A stretch of DNA of 64,000 nt from an uncultured SAR86 cluster bacterium (GTDB taxonomy: Bacteria; Pseudomonadota; Gammaproteobacteria; Magnimaribacterales; D2472). Below the pieces are notes generated by a model. The model ran no database searches. It was not told the DNA's origin and was given only the letters and a program-made list of their open reading frames with translations. The stretch covers positions 1 through 64,000 of the forward strand of contig CAJQGX010000001.1 in assembly GCA_905478035.1 (NCBI GenBank), read 5' to 3'. The first letter of the stretch is position 1. Each line of letters begins with the position of its first letter. The position numbers and the translations under genes are program-made. This document shows, one piece after another, positions 1-7,994 of the stretch.

Positions 1-153
1 CCAATATTAAGGGATAGCTTAGAACATATTAGAATCGTGCCTTCAACAATGATGCCCGTTAAGCATTATGGATATTCAGCACAATGGTTCACAATGTGGC
101 TTGCAATTTGTTTAATGTATATATGGATAGGATTTAAAAAAAATGAAGAATAA
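1..153 (+). CDS. SURF1-family cytochrome oxidase assembly protein, C-terminal fragment
   Basis: The window opens inside this reading frame. The last 50 codons are present and end at a TAA. The tail contains HYGYSAQWF followed by one hydrophobic helix and a short KKNEE end, as in the C-terminal membrane helix of SURF1 proteins, which help insert haem A into cytochrome c oxidase subunit I. The next gene begins inside its last codons (11-base overlap), and ctaA, ctaB and sco follow, the usual context of surf1. The N-terminal helix and the loop lie outside the window, so the call rests on the tail and the neighbours. Confidence 0.72.
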   Translation, partial: PILRDSLEHIRIVPSTMMPVKHYGYSAQWFTMWLAICLMYIWIGFKKNEE

Positions 154-691
154 AATATTTTTAGCAATAATTTTACTAACACCAATTTTAGTAGTTACTT
201 TTTCTTCCTTGTATTTTTCTTATGGCTACTCGCCTGATGGCACTAAAAATAATGGTATTTTTTTCAAATCATATTTTAATTTTGATCAGTTTAATCAAAA
301 TGATAATGAGCAAATGATTGAATTCGAAGACGGCAAATGGGTAATGGCTGTATATATAACAGACCCGCAAAAATCAGCCAAATCTCTTTATCTCATGCGT
401 CAGCTAAATGTTGCTCTTAATAGAGATATTAATAGAGTAAAAAGGGTAGCATTTTATAGCAATGCATTACTTAAGGATTCAGTAGATGAGCTTATTAATG
501 AGTATCCGAGAACAGAGTTGGTGAATGATAAGAATGGAATTTTACTTAATGTATTGCAGAAAAACTCTGAGGCCAACATAACCGAACAAAACCCTATTTT
601 TATAATTGACCCATATGGAAGGGCTGTGATGTATTTTGAAACTTCTACAGACCCAAAGAAAATATTAAAAGATTTAAAGGTATTAATTTAA
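143..691 (+). CDS. Membrane-anchored protein of the cytochrome oxidase assembly cluster
   Basis: A 182-residue protein with one N-terminal hydrophobic segment (about residues 5-27) and a soluble, probably periplasmic domain. The order of strands and the late segment PIFIIDPYGRAVMYF resemble the SCO/thioredoxin fold, but no cysteine is present, so it cannot act as a redox thiol protein or bind copper through cysteines. A small uncharacterised protein of this kind often sits between surf1 and ctaA in gammaproteobacterial cox clusters. It overlaps surf1 by 11 bases and its stop shares one base with the ctaA start. A structural or chaperone role in oxidase assembly is inferred only from context. 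Confidence 0.72.
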   Translation: MKNKIFLAIILLTPILVVTFSSLYFSYGYSPDGTKNNGIFFKSYFNFDQFNQNDNEQMIEFEDGKWVMAVYITDPQKSAKSLYLMRQLNVALNRDINRVKRVAFYSNALLKDSVDELINEYPRTELVNDKNGILLNVLQKNSEANITEQNPIFIIDPYGRAVMYFETSTDPKKILKDLKVLI

Positions 692-1665
692 TGAATAACA
701 TAAAAAACTTATCACTTTTTGGAATTTGTCTTGCGTTTGTGGTTATCGCCCTTGGGGCGTGGACTAGGCTTGTAGATGCTGGGCTGGGATGTCCTGATTG
801 GCCTGGATGCTATGGCTTCATAGTCTTTCCAACAAATGAAATGGAAATCGCTGTTGCAGAAAGCAGGTTCCCAATGTATCCATATGATATAAATAAAGCT
901 ATTCCTGAAGTTGTTCATAGATACTTTGCTGCAACGTTGGGCTTTTTTGCAATCGTATTGGCTTATCTCTCTTTTAAGCAAAATGAAAATATAAGAATCA
1001 GATATTGGGCAGTTGGACTTTTAATATTTATCTGTTGCCAAGGGCTATTTGGGTACCTAACAGTTAGTTTAAAACTTCTTCCAATAATTGTTACCGGGCA
1101 TCTATTTGGAGGTTTTACCACCCTAACATTATTCTTCTTTATATTTCTTATGGCAGGAAATTTTGAACTCTTAAATAAAATGAGAATACCTAACTTAAAA
1201 TTTATTGCAGGTTTGGCATTCTTTGTTCTAATTTTTCAGATATTTTTAGGCGTGTGGACAAGTACAAATTATGCATCTTTAGCGTGTGCAGATTTTCCTA
1301 CTTGTCAGGGAAGCTATTTTCCAGAAATGGATTTTAAAAATGGATTTAATTTAAATCAAGAAGTCGGACCAAATTATCTATATGGCTTGCTCGATAATCC
1401 ATCAAGAGTAGCTGTACATTATTCTCATAGGGTTTCTGCAATTCTTGTAACTATAGTTTTTCTTATCTTAATGTCTAAACTCTGGTTTTCTAATGCAGCT
1501 CCATTAGCTTCAACATTAGGGATATTACTTCTTACACAGATTAGTCTAGGAATAATAAATGTTGTTTATGTATTGCCATTGTATGTAGCGATTGCTCATA
1601 ATCTTATAGCCGCAACATTATTACTAACCGTATTTACAATAAATTATCTTGCTTGGAAAAAATGA
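691..1665 (+). CDS. ctaA: Haem A synthase (COX15/CtaA)
   Basis: A 324-residue multi-pass membrane protein that oxidises the C8 methyl of haem O to the formyl group of haem A for cytochrome c oxidase. Hydrophobic segments suggest the family's eight helices. The first periplasmic loop holds the conserved cysteine pair C34 and C40 in GLGCPDWPGC, and a second pair lies in LACADFPTC. Conserved histidines (EVVHRY, VTGHLFGG, VHYSHR, IAHN) are the expected haem ligands. The ATG overlaps the previous stop by one base (TAATG), and ctaB starts inside its last codon, so translational coupling is likely. Length and motifs are normal. Confidence 0.94.
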   Translation: MNNIKNLSLFGICLAFVVIALGAWTRLVDAGLGCPDWPGCYGFIVFPTNEMEIAVAESRFPMYPYDINKAIPEVVHRYFAATLGFFAIVLAYLSFKQNENIRIRYWAVGLLIFICCQGLFGYLTVSLKLLPIIVTGHLFGGFTTLTLFFFIFLMAGNFELLNKMRIPNLKFIAGLAFFVLIFQIFLGVWTSTNYASLACADFPTCQGSYFPEMDFKNGFNLNQEVGPNYLYGLLDNPSRVAVHYSHRVSAILVTIVFLILMSKLWFSNAAPLASTLGILLLTQISLGIINVVYVLPLYVAIAHNLIAATLLLTVFTINYLAWKK

Positions 1666-2522
1666 ATTTAATTAAAAGTTACTATCTATTATGTAAACCT
1701 AATGTGGTTTATATGATGTTGATTTGTGCATTTGTAGGGATGTTGCTAGCTGAAGATTCAGTGAGTTCTATCTCGACAATTTGTATTGCTCTTTTTGGGA
1801 TAGCGCTTTGCTCAGGTTCAGCTGCAGCCATAAATCAGGTTATAGATAGAAAAGCAGATGCTGCAATGACAAGGACTGATCAAAGGCCGCTTCCACAAGG
1901 AGAGCTCAGTGCTTTTCATGCATCCTGCTTTGCATTTGTTATAGGTATGCTTGGTGCTTTAATTTTGTATGTCTTTATTAATACCCTTACTATGGTTTTA
2001 ACCTTGGCATCTTTGATTGGTTATGCTTTTATTTATACTGTTTATTTAAAGAGAGCAACTCCTCAGAATATAGTAATTGGAGGCCTTGCCGGAGCGGCAC
2101 CGCCACTATTAGGATGGTCATCAATAAGCAATTCGATAGATCCTTATGCACTCTTGCTAGTATTAATCATATTTGTTTGGACGCCACCTCACTTTTGGGC
2201 TTTGGCTATTTATAGAAAAGATGAATATGCTAAGGAATCAATCCCAATGCTACCAGTAACTCATGGCGTCGCTTTTACTAAACTCCAAATAGTTCTTTAT
2301 ACAATTATTTTATTTATTGTTAGTATTCTTCCATATGTGGTTTTAATGTCTGGAGAGATCTACTTAGTTTCATCAGTAATATTGAGCTCAATGTTTTTAT
2401 ATTATTCTATAAAATTGTACTTTAGTAATGATGACTCCGTAGCTATGAAAACTTTTAACTTTTCAATTTATTATATCTTTTTAATTTTTATAGCTTTATT
2501 AGCTGATCACTATTTAATGTAA
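1662..2522 (+). CDS. ctaB: Protohaem IX farnesyltransferase (haem O synthase)
   Basis: An integral-membrane UbiA-superfamily prenyltransferase that attaches a farnesyl group to haem B to give haem O, the substrate of the neighbouring CtaA. The first Asp-rich motif is N58, D62, D66 in NQVIDRKADAAMTRT followed by RPLP, and the second conserved loop is YLKRATPQNIVIGGLAGAAP. Nine hydrophobic segments are visible. An upstream TTG at 1653 is in frame, but the ATG at 1662 forms an ATGA overlap with the ctaA stop and gives the usual N-terminus (YYLLCKPNVV), so it is preferred. The result is 286 residues, typical for the family. Confidence 0.94.
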   Translation: MNLIKSYYLLCKPNVVYMMLICAFVGMLLAEDSVSSISTICIALFGIALCSGSAAAINQVIDRKADAAMTRTDQRPLPQGELSAFHASCFAFVIGMLGALILYVFINTLTMVLTLASLIGYAFIYTVYLKRATPQNIVIGGLAGAAPPLLGWSSISNSIDPYALLLVLIIFVWTPPHFWALAIYRKDEYAKESIPMLPVTHGVAFTKLQIVLYTIILFIVSILPYVVLMSGEIYLVSSVILSSMFLYYSIKLYFSNDDSVAMKTFNFSIYYIFLIFIALLADHYLM

Positions 2523-3163
2523 TGAAATCTATAAACAAAAATTTATTCTTAATAGCAATATTTATTATTACTGTAATGAGTTTATTTATAAATAAACTCA
2601 CAACTCCACGAACACTTAGCAATAATGAATTACTAGTAAACGGCTTGTTTTTATTTGAAAAACCAAAACAAATATCAAACTTTGAATTTTTTACCTCTAA
2701 CAACAGGTCTTTCACCAAAGAAGATCTTATGGGTAAATGGACAATTATGTACTTTGGATTTTCAAGATGTCCAGATGAGTGCCCAACAACAATGTATGAG
2801 CTTTCCAAATTAGTTAAGATTCTAAGAGAAAAAAATTACAACCTAAATGATAAACAGTGGGTTTTAGTTACAATTGATCCTGAAAGAGACTCACCTGAAG
2901 ATATAGATAAATATGCGAAAGGTTTTGATGAGGACTTTATTGGTGTTAGCAATCAGAGACCAATGCTTTTAAATTTGGCAACTCAACTTTCTGTAAATAA
3001 TGTTATGCCAAGCTCAAATCATGACATGGATCATTCCCATCTAGACAACCATGTGAATAGCATCATTTTGTTAAATCCAAAAGGTGAATATGCAGGACTT
3101 TTTAGGCCACCATTTAGCACTTCAAGACTCTCTTTAACCTATCAGTCTGTAACCCAGGATTAG
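2522..3163 (+). CDS. SCO1/SenC family copper chaperone for cytochrome oxidase
   Basis: A 213-residue protein with an N-terminal membrane anchor (about residues 7-24) and a periplasmic thioredoxin-like domain. The copper-binding CxxxC motif is C83 and C87 in SRCPDECPTT, and the third ligand is H177 in LDNHVNSIILLNPKG. SCO proteins load copper into the CuA site of oxidase subunit II. A His/Asp-rich insert (NHDMDHSHLDNH) precedes the ligand histidine. The gene starts one base inside the ctaB stop and ends the cox-assembly operon. It overlaps the convergent qor-like gene by four bases, leaving no room for a terminator between them. Confidence 0.92.
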   Translation: MKSINKNLFLIAIFIITVMSLFINKLTTPRTLSNNELLVNGLFLFEKPKQISNFEFFTSNNRSFTKEDLMGKWTIMYFGFSRCPDECPTTMYELSKLVKILREKNYNLNDKQWVLVTIDPERDSPEDIDKYAKGFDEDFIGVSNQRPMLLNLATQLSVNNVMPSSNHDMDHSHLDNHVNSIILLNPKGEYAGLFRPPFSTSRLSLTYQSVTQD

Positions 3164-4164
3164 AAGTTAATTACGACCTTTCCTTTTGCTTTCCTGTCTT
3201 TCAGATGAGCAATGGCATCTGCAGCAGTATCTAGAGTAAATTTATCTGAAGCTTCAGGGTTAATTTTCCTTTCAGCAAACATTGCAAAAAGCTCCTCAAA
3301 ATTTTTCTGATTTTCAGCAGGAAACATTCCAGTCCAGGCTCCCCAAAAAACACCTATTATTTGGCATCCTTTTAACAGAGTTAGATTAAGTGGCATTTTG
3401 GGTATTTGGTCTGCTCCAGCAGCAAAGCCAATCACTAAATATCTTCCTTCCCAAGCTATAGATCTTAGGCATGGTTCAGCATAACTTCCTCCAACAGGGT
3501 CATAGATAACATTAGGACCCATCCCTCCAGTTAGTTCTTTTATCTTATTTGAAAGATCTTTTTGCTGATCTCTATCAAGAATACCTGAGGGGTAAACAAA
3601 GCCTTCATCAGCTCCATTTGCTATACATATATCAACCTTTTCTTGTGTTGAAGCTGCTGCAATTACCTTGGCACCCATCGCCTTGCCTAGCTGGACTGTT
3701 GCTAGACCAACACCACCTGATGCTCCCAATACTAATAAGGTTTCGCCAGGTTGAATATTTGCTCTTTGTTTTAAAGCATAGATTGATGTTCCATATGTAA
3801 CCGAAAGGGCGGCAGCAATTTCAAAATCCATTTCCTCAGGTATCAGTCTCAACATAGATTGATGAGCTAGAATCTTTTCAGAAATACCACCGACACCAGT
3901 TGCTGCAAAAACTTTATCACCAACCGCATAACCAGAAACCCCCTCACCAACCTCTGTAATGATTCCTGCAGACTCTCCTCCAGGTACGAAGGGCAATGGA
4001 GGTTGAAATTGATAAAGACCTTGAATCATTAATACATCAGGGAAATTCACACTGGCAGATTTAACATCAATAATTACATGTTCTGCTGAAACTTCAGGAT
4101 CTGGAATCTCATTAAGTTGAAGTTTTTCTGGACCACCTAATTCTACGCATTGTAAAGCTTTCAT
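3160..4164 (-). CDS. Zinc-independent NADPH:quinone oxidoreductase (MDR superfamily)
   Basis: A 334-residue medium-chain dehydrogenase/reductase of the quinone oxidoreductase branch. The N-terminal GroES-like domain lacks the catalytic and structural zinc cysteines of alcohol dehydrogenases. The Rossmann domain carries LVLGASGGVGLATVQLGKAM for NADPH binding. Likely reactions are reduction of quinones or of enones such as 2-enoyl-CoA and acrylyl-type substrates; the true substrate cannot be read from sequence. A GGGGA ribosome-binding site lies about five bases before the ATG. It follows gshA after 12 bases on the same strand, so it may be the last gene of a pckA-gshA-qor operon. Confidence 0.88.
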   Translation of the reverse strand: MKALQCVELGGPEKLQLNEIPDPEVSAEHVIIDVKSASVNFPDVLMIQGLYQFQPPLPFVPGGESAGIITEVGEGVSGYAVGDKVFAATGVGGISEKILAHQSMLRLIPEEMDFEIAAALSVTYGTSIYALKQRANIQPGETLLVLGASGGVGLATVQLGKAMGAKVIAAASTQEKVDICIANGADEGFVYPSGILDRDQQKDLSNKIKELTGGMGPNVIYDPVGGSYAEPCLRSIAWEGRYLVIGFAAGADQIPKMPLNLTLLKGCQIIGVFWGAWTGMFPAENQKNFEELFAMFAERKINPEASDKFTLDTAADAIAHLKDRKAKGKVVINF

Positions 4165-4176
4165 ATTTTCCCCTAT

Positions 4177-5667
4177 TTAAAGATTTTTGTTGTAACCAGC
4201 CAAGAAATTATTGACATCATCAATTGTATCATCTGAAATCTTATCAAATTTTATTAAAGAATCCTCTGCTTCTTTTATAAAAGATTTCATGTCTATATCT
4301 TTCATTTTTAGCATTTCTGAATGATTCTTTTTTGCTAGCTCTATCCCAGTATCATTAAAAGATACAGCTGGATTAAAAATATTTTTTCTTAAATTTAAAC
4401 TTTTTAAAGCGAGCTTGTGATCTTCGCCATTCATCATCTCAGCAACAACCATGAGATCCTTAATAATTTTATTTCTAGCATCACCTATAGAGATTTCATC
4501 TTTTTTAATAATAATTTTTGTATTTTTATTTCTACCATTTTTAATTGCAGCTTGGTCATTACAATTAATAACATCAAACTCTTGGTCATCGATTTCAGGA
4601 CTCTCATCAATAAGACAATAAAGGAGTATTAAATCAAGTATTCGAATCTGATTTTTTGAGATACCTGTAAGCTCTTTAGGAGATAAGTCTATCCCCCTTA
4701 CTTCAACGTATTTAATGCCCTCTCTCTTTAAAATATCATAAGGTCTAACATCACCATGAGCTGCTCTCTTTGGTCTTATGCAATCGTATAATTCATTTTC
4801 TATTTGAAGTATCCCATCAGATATTTGACTATAGAGACCATCTTCATCTTTCATGTTGAGCTTACTAAATTCTGGATATGGGTAAATAATTGCCTCTTTA
4901 ATCTCTTTAAGAAAAGAATTTAAATCATTGTAGTGAATATTTAAATTTTCCTGAGCGGGGCTTTTATATCCAATTTCACTCATTCTTAATGAGGTTGCAT
5001 CTTCTTTGTATAAATCTGTTTCATTCAACTCATTAAGATCGTTGTCTCTATTTCTTACAAAAGACTTATCAACAATAGCTGATTCACCAAATTCAGTTAA
5101 AACGAACCAAAAAACTCTTTTAAAATTTCTTATCAAGCGCAAGTACGCAGAGTCTATATCATCCTGAATGTTCGAGTTTATTAGATGTCTCATTGAACTA
5201 TCAGATAAGGAAAAATTGAAATGTATTCCCGAAACACATTGCATAGTTTTACCATACCTTGCGGCGAGGCCTTTACGATAAACATACTTTAAATGGCCTG
5301 CTTTATTATTAGCATATGTTGCTATATTTATTTTTGACTCGTCTTTAATTCTAGGAGGGATTGAGAATGGCCATAGAATCTCTTCATCTATGTTCTTATT
5401 TATAAATACATGAAGAGCTAATAGATGATCATGAAGATCATTAACGTCAGTAAAAACTGGTGTAACTATTTCTACTAATGCCTCAGCAAAATCAGTTGTT
5501 ATAGATGGGTTTGTGAATGAAGAGCCAAGTGCTTTTGGATGTTTTTTGTTAGAGATGTTTCCGTTTTGGTCAACTCTTAGAGATTCTTTTTCGATACCTC
5601 TTTCAATCTCAAGACTTTCGAAAAAGCCAGATTTTTTTAGTTCTTTTATTTTTTTAGTGAATTCCAC
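4177..5667 (-). CDS. gshA: Glutamate-cysteine ligase
   Basis: A 496-residue enzyme of the gammaproteobacterial type I GshA family. It joins L-glutamate and L-cysteine with ATP, the first and rate-limiting step of glutathione synthesis. The N-terminus has the signature GIEKESLRV, followed by the substrate-site stretch ITTDFAEALVEIVTP, the HFNFSL segment and RAAHGDVRPYDIL. The frame opens at a GTG; no better-placed ATG is present. It lies nine bases downstream of pckA. Cysteine-poor glutathione could feed the peroxidase gene at 41990, though that link is inference. gshB is not in the window. Confidence 0.93.
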   Translation of the reverse strand: MEFTKKIKELKKSGFFESLEIERGIEKESLRVDQNGNISNKKHPKALGSSFTNPSITTDFAEALVEIVTPVFTDVNDLHDHLLALHVFINKNIDEEILWPFSIPPRIKDESKINIATYANNKAGHLKYVYRKGLAARYGKTMQCVSGIHFNFSLSDSSMRHLINSNIQDDIDSAYLRLIRNFKRVFWFVLTEFGESAIVDKSFVRNRDNDLNELNETDLYKEDATSLRMSEIGYKSPAQENLNIHYNDLNSFLKEIKEAIIYPYPEFSKLNMKDEDGLYSQISDGILQIENELYDCIRPKRAAHGDVRPYDILKREGIKYVEVRGIDLSPKELTGISKNQIRILDLILLYCLIDESPEIDDQEFDVINCNDQAAIKNGRNKNTKIIIKKDEISIGDARNKIIKDLMVVAEMMNGEDHKLALKSLNLRKNIFNPAVSFNDTGIELAKKNHSEMLKMKDIDMKSFIKEAEDSLIKFDKISDDTIDDVNNFLAGYNKNL

Positions 5668-5676
5668 ATGGGTATC

Positions 5677-7218
5677 TTAAAGCTTAGGACCAGCAGATAC
5701 AATTTCTGAGCCAACATCAAATTTCTCAAAATTATTTTGAAATTTTTCCACAAGCTCATGAAGGTATTTCTCATACTCTTCCTTGTCATCCCACGTCTCA
5801 ATTGGATTAAGCAGCTTAGTATCAACTCCATCAACCGCTAATGGAACTTCTAGATTTAATCCGGATATATGCTGTGTAGCAACTCCATTTAATTCACCAT
5901 TTTGAATTGCATTAACTACTCTTCTCGTAGTTGGTATTGCGAATCTAGACCCTTTTCCAAAAGGACCCCCAGTCCAACCAGTATTTACTAAAAATACCCT
6001 AGATCCAAAAGACTCAACTCTTTTCATTAATAAGTCTGCATATTCTCCAGCAGGCCTAGGAAAAAATGGCGCTCCAAAGCAAGTAGAGAAAGTAGACTCA
6101 ATAGATGAGCTTGAGCCCATCTCTGTAGATCCTACCTTAGCTGTATAACCACTTAAAAAATGATAAGCAGCAGCCTCTTTGGAAAGAATAGAAACAGGAG
6201 GGATGAGACCTGTTAGGTCGCAAGTTAAAAATATAACTGTTTCAGGCTCACCAGCTGCATTCGAAGGTATAGCATTATCTATATGGCTTCTAGGATAGCA
6301 GCATCTGCCGTTTTCAGACAAAGATGTATTGTAGTAATCAGGGTTACCCTCGCTATCTAGATATACATTTTCAATAACACTACCATGTTTAATAGCTTTA
6401 AATATGACAGGTTCATTTTCTTCAGATAAATCTATTGTTTTTGCATAACAGCCACCTTCAAAATTAAATACAGAGCCAACACCCCAGCCATGCTCGTCAT
6501 CTCCAATTAATGAACAAGACGGATCAGCTGATAAAGTTGTTTTTCCTGTACCAGAAAGGCCAAAAAACAGAGCAACTTTTCCCTCTGCATTTACATTCGC
6601 AGAACAATGCATCGGTAAAACATCCTTTTCAGGTAATAAAAAGTTCTGGGCAGAAAACATAGATTTTTTCATTTCGCCTGCATATTTCATTCCAGCAAGT
6701 AAGACTTTTCTCTTTGCAAAATTTATGATCACACATCCATCCGAGTTTGTTCCATCAACATCCGGATTACATTCATAATTTGCTGCACTTAAAATTTCCC
6801 ACTCTTGTTTGTTGGAAGGATTAAAGCTTGGAGGAACTACAAAAATTAACCTAGCAAATAATCCATGCCAAGCTGTTTCTGTTGTGACTTTAACAGGTAA
6901 ATAATGTTCATCATGAGATCCAACATGAACTTCTGAAACGTATCGTTCTTTTTCGAATAAGTAGGACTCTACTTTATTCCATAGTTTATCAAAACTATTT
7001 TCATCAAATGGTTTGTTAATAGATCCCCAGTCAATAAGATCAGAGGTTGTAGATTCTTGAACGATAAATCTGTCATTAGGACTTCTTCCAGTCCTATCAC
7101 CAGTTATTGCAGAAAAGGCACCATTACTTGCAATAGTACCCTCATTATTTTCTACCGCTTTTGATATTAATTCTTCGCTTGAAAGTCTTAATTCATTTAG
7201 GTTATCTGCATTTTTCAT
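5677..7218 (-). CDS. pckA: Phosphoenolpyruvate carboxykinase (ATP)
   Basis: ATP-dependent PEP carboxykinase, the gluconeogenic enzyme converting oxaloacetate and ATP to phosphoenolpyruvate and CO2. The P-loop [13 protein letters not shown] lies near residue 225, the metal-binding kinase-2 motif is [10 protein letters not shown], and the substrate-binding N-terminal [12 protein letters not shown] is present. An in-frame GTG at 7230 would add four residues, but the ATG at 7218 is the more likely start, giving 513 residues, close to the family norm. The gene has its own strong promoter (7252-7280) surrounded by a repeated 7-mer. gshA follows after nine bases. Confidence 0.94.
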   Translation of the reverse strand: MKNADNLNELRLSSEELISKAVENNEGTIASNGAFSAITGDRTGRSPNDRFIVQESTTSDLIDWGSINKPFDENSFDKLWNKVESYLFEKERYVSEVHVGSHDEHYLPVKVTTETAWHGLFARLIFVVPPSFNPSNKQEWEILSAANYECNPDVDGTNSDGCVIINFAKRKVLLAGMKYAGEMKKSMFSAQNFLLPEKDVLPMHCSANVNAEGKVALFFGLSGTGKTTLSADPSCSLIGDDEHGWGVGSVFNFEGGCYAKTIDLSEENEPVIFKAIKHGSVIENVYLDSEGNPDYYNTSLSENGRCCYPRSHIDNAIPSNAAGEPETVIFLTCDLTGLIPPVSILSKEAAAYHFLSGYTAKVGSTEMGSSSSIESTFSTCFGAPFFPRPAGEYADLLMKRVESFGSRVFLVNTGWTGGPFGKGSRFAIPTTRRVVNAIQNGELNGVATQHISGLNLEVPLAVDGVDTKLLNPIETWDDKEEYEKYLHELVEKFQNNFEKFDVGSEIVSAGPKL

Positions 7219-7225
7219 ATTAATA

Positions 7226-7303
7226 TTCACTATATCTAATAGGGGAGTAAAATTATATAGCCTTCACTATAAAGTGTTAAATATTTACATTACTTGTAGT
7301 GAA
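7226..7303. repeat. Three copies of a TTCACTA motif around the pckA promoter
   Basis: TTCACTATA occurs at 7226-7234 and 7263-7271 on the plus strand, and the inverted form TGTAGTGAA at 7295-7303. The middle copy sits exactly in the spacer between the -35 and -10 boxes, one copy is upstream of the -35 and one lies over the start of the leader. Centre spacings are 37 and 32 bases, not exact helical multiples. The arrangement fits an operator for a repressor of gluconeogenesis; no regulator is identified. Confidence 0.4.
7252..7280 (-). promoter_or_regulatory. Sigma-70 type promoter of pckA
   Basis: On the minus strand a TTAACA box (7280-7275, five of six matches to TTGACA) is separated by 17 bases from a perfect TATAAT (7257-7252). 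The predicted start of transcription is near 7245, giving a leader of about 27 bases before the ATG at 7218. It is the clearest promoter between dsbB and pckA. Confidence 0.6.
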
Positions 7304-7407
7304 TTAAAGGTCAAGGCCTGATTTTAGTCAAATAATTTATTATTTGCTTAATGAATAAGGTTTATAAGACATTTATTTTGTAGTTTTGTTACAAAAATAC
7401 TAGTAAA

Positions 7408-7914
7408 TTACTTTTTACCGATCTTTACTAAAGTGGCAATAGATATAATTATAAAAAATAGTAGGCCCCATTCTGCAAAATTAAATATAAATCGCCAGTT
7501 TTCTTCGGCGCATGTGGGTCCGCCCTTATATGCATTAGCAATGCCTCCTATGAGTCCAAAGTAATCTATCTGGGTTGATAAAGGCATCCCGCAACTAGCG
7601 GCAAGGTTAGATATTTCTTCGGCGCTTAAGTTTTGGAGGTAAACCTGCTTCCCTGTAATCGCAATCCCCCCGAGTCCCGATGCTATAACAAAGAATCGCG
7701 TGACTATGGCTATATTTTTAAAAAAGAAGCCTATCAGTGACCAAAACGCAATTAGCCCAAATGCATATCTAGACATGATGCACATTGGGCAAGCATCAAG
7801 ACCAAGATAATAATCCATGAAGATTGCTAACAAAATAATTATAGAAGATCCTATAAAGCAGGCTAATTCAAAATAGTTTTGATAAACTGTTTTATTAAAT
7901 TGTAAAAGTTGCAT
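7408..7914 (-). CDS. dsbB: Disulfide bond formation protein B
   Basis: A 168-residue inner-membrane protein with four predicted helices. It reoxidises DsbA and passes electrons to ubiquinone. The first periplasmic cysteine pair is C42-P-M-C45, followed by a conserved arginine at 49, and the second pair is C108 and C135 in the long second loop (SCGMPLS and GPTCAEENWRF), all four required for electron transfer. Its partner dsbA is at 13768 in this window. A 189-base gap separates it from pckA downstream, and pckA has its own promoter, so the two are probably not strictly co-transcribed. Confidence 0.93.
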   Translation of the reverse strand: MQLLQFNKTVYQNYFELACFIGSSIIILLAIFMDYYLGLDACPMCIMSRYAFGLIAFWSLIGFFFKNIAIVTRFFVIASGLGGIAITGKQVYLQNLSAEEISNLAASCGMPLSTQIDYFGLIGGIANAYKGGPTCAEENWRFIFNFAEWGLLFFIIISIATLVKIGKK

Positions 7915-7994
7915 AAAGTAATTTTTCTATAATTTGTAATTAAACAGTATAAAAAAAACTTATGCATAATACATCTAGGTAATCACAATTAAAT

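Noticed and set aside
7320-7407. Terminator after dsbB
   Set aside because: TTTTGT and ACAAAA can form a short AT-only stem near 7395, but it is too weak and lacks a clear T-run to call.
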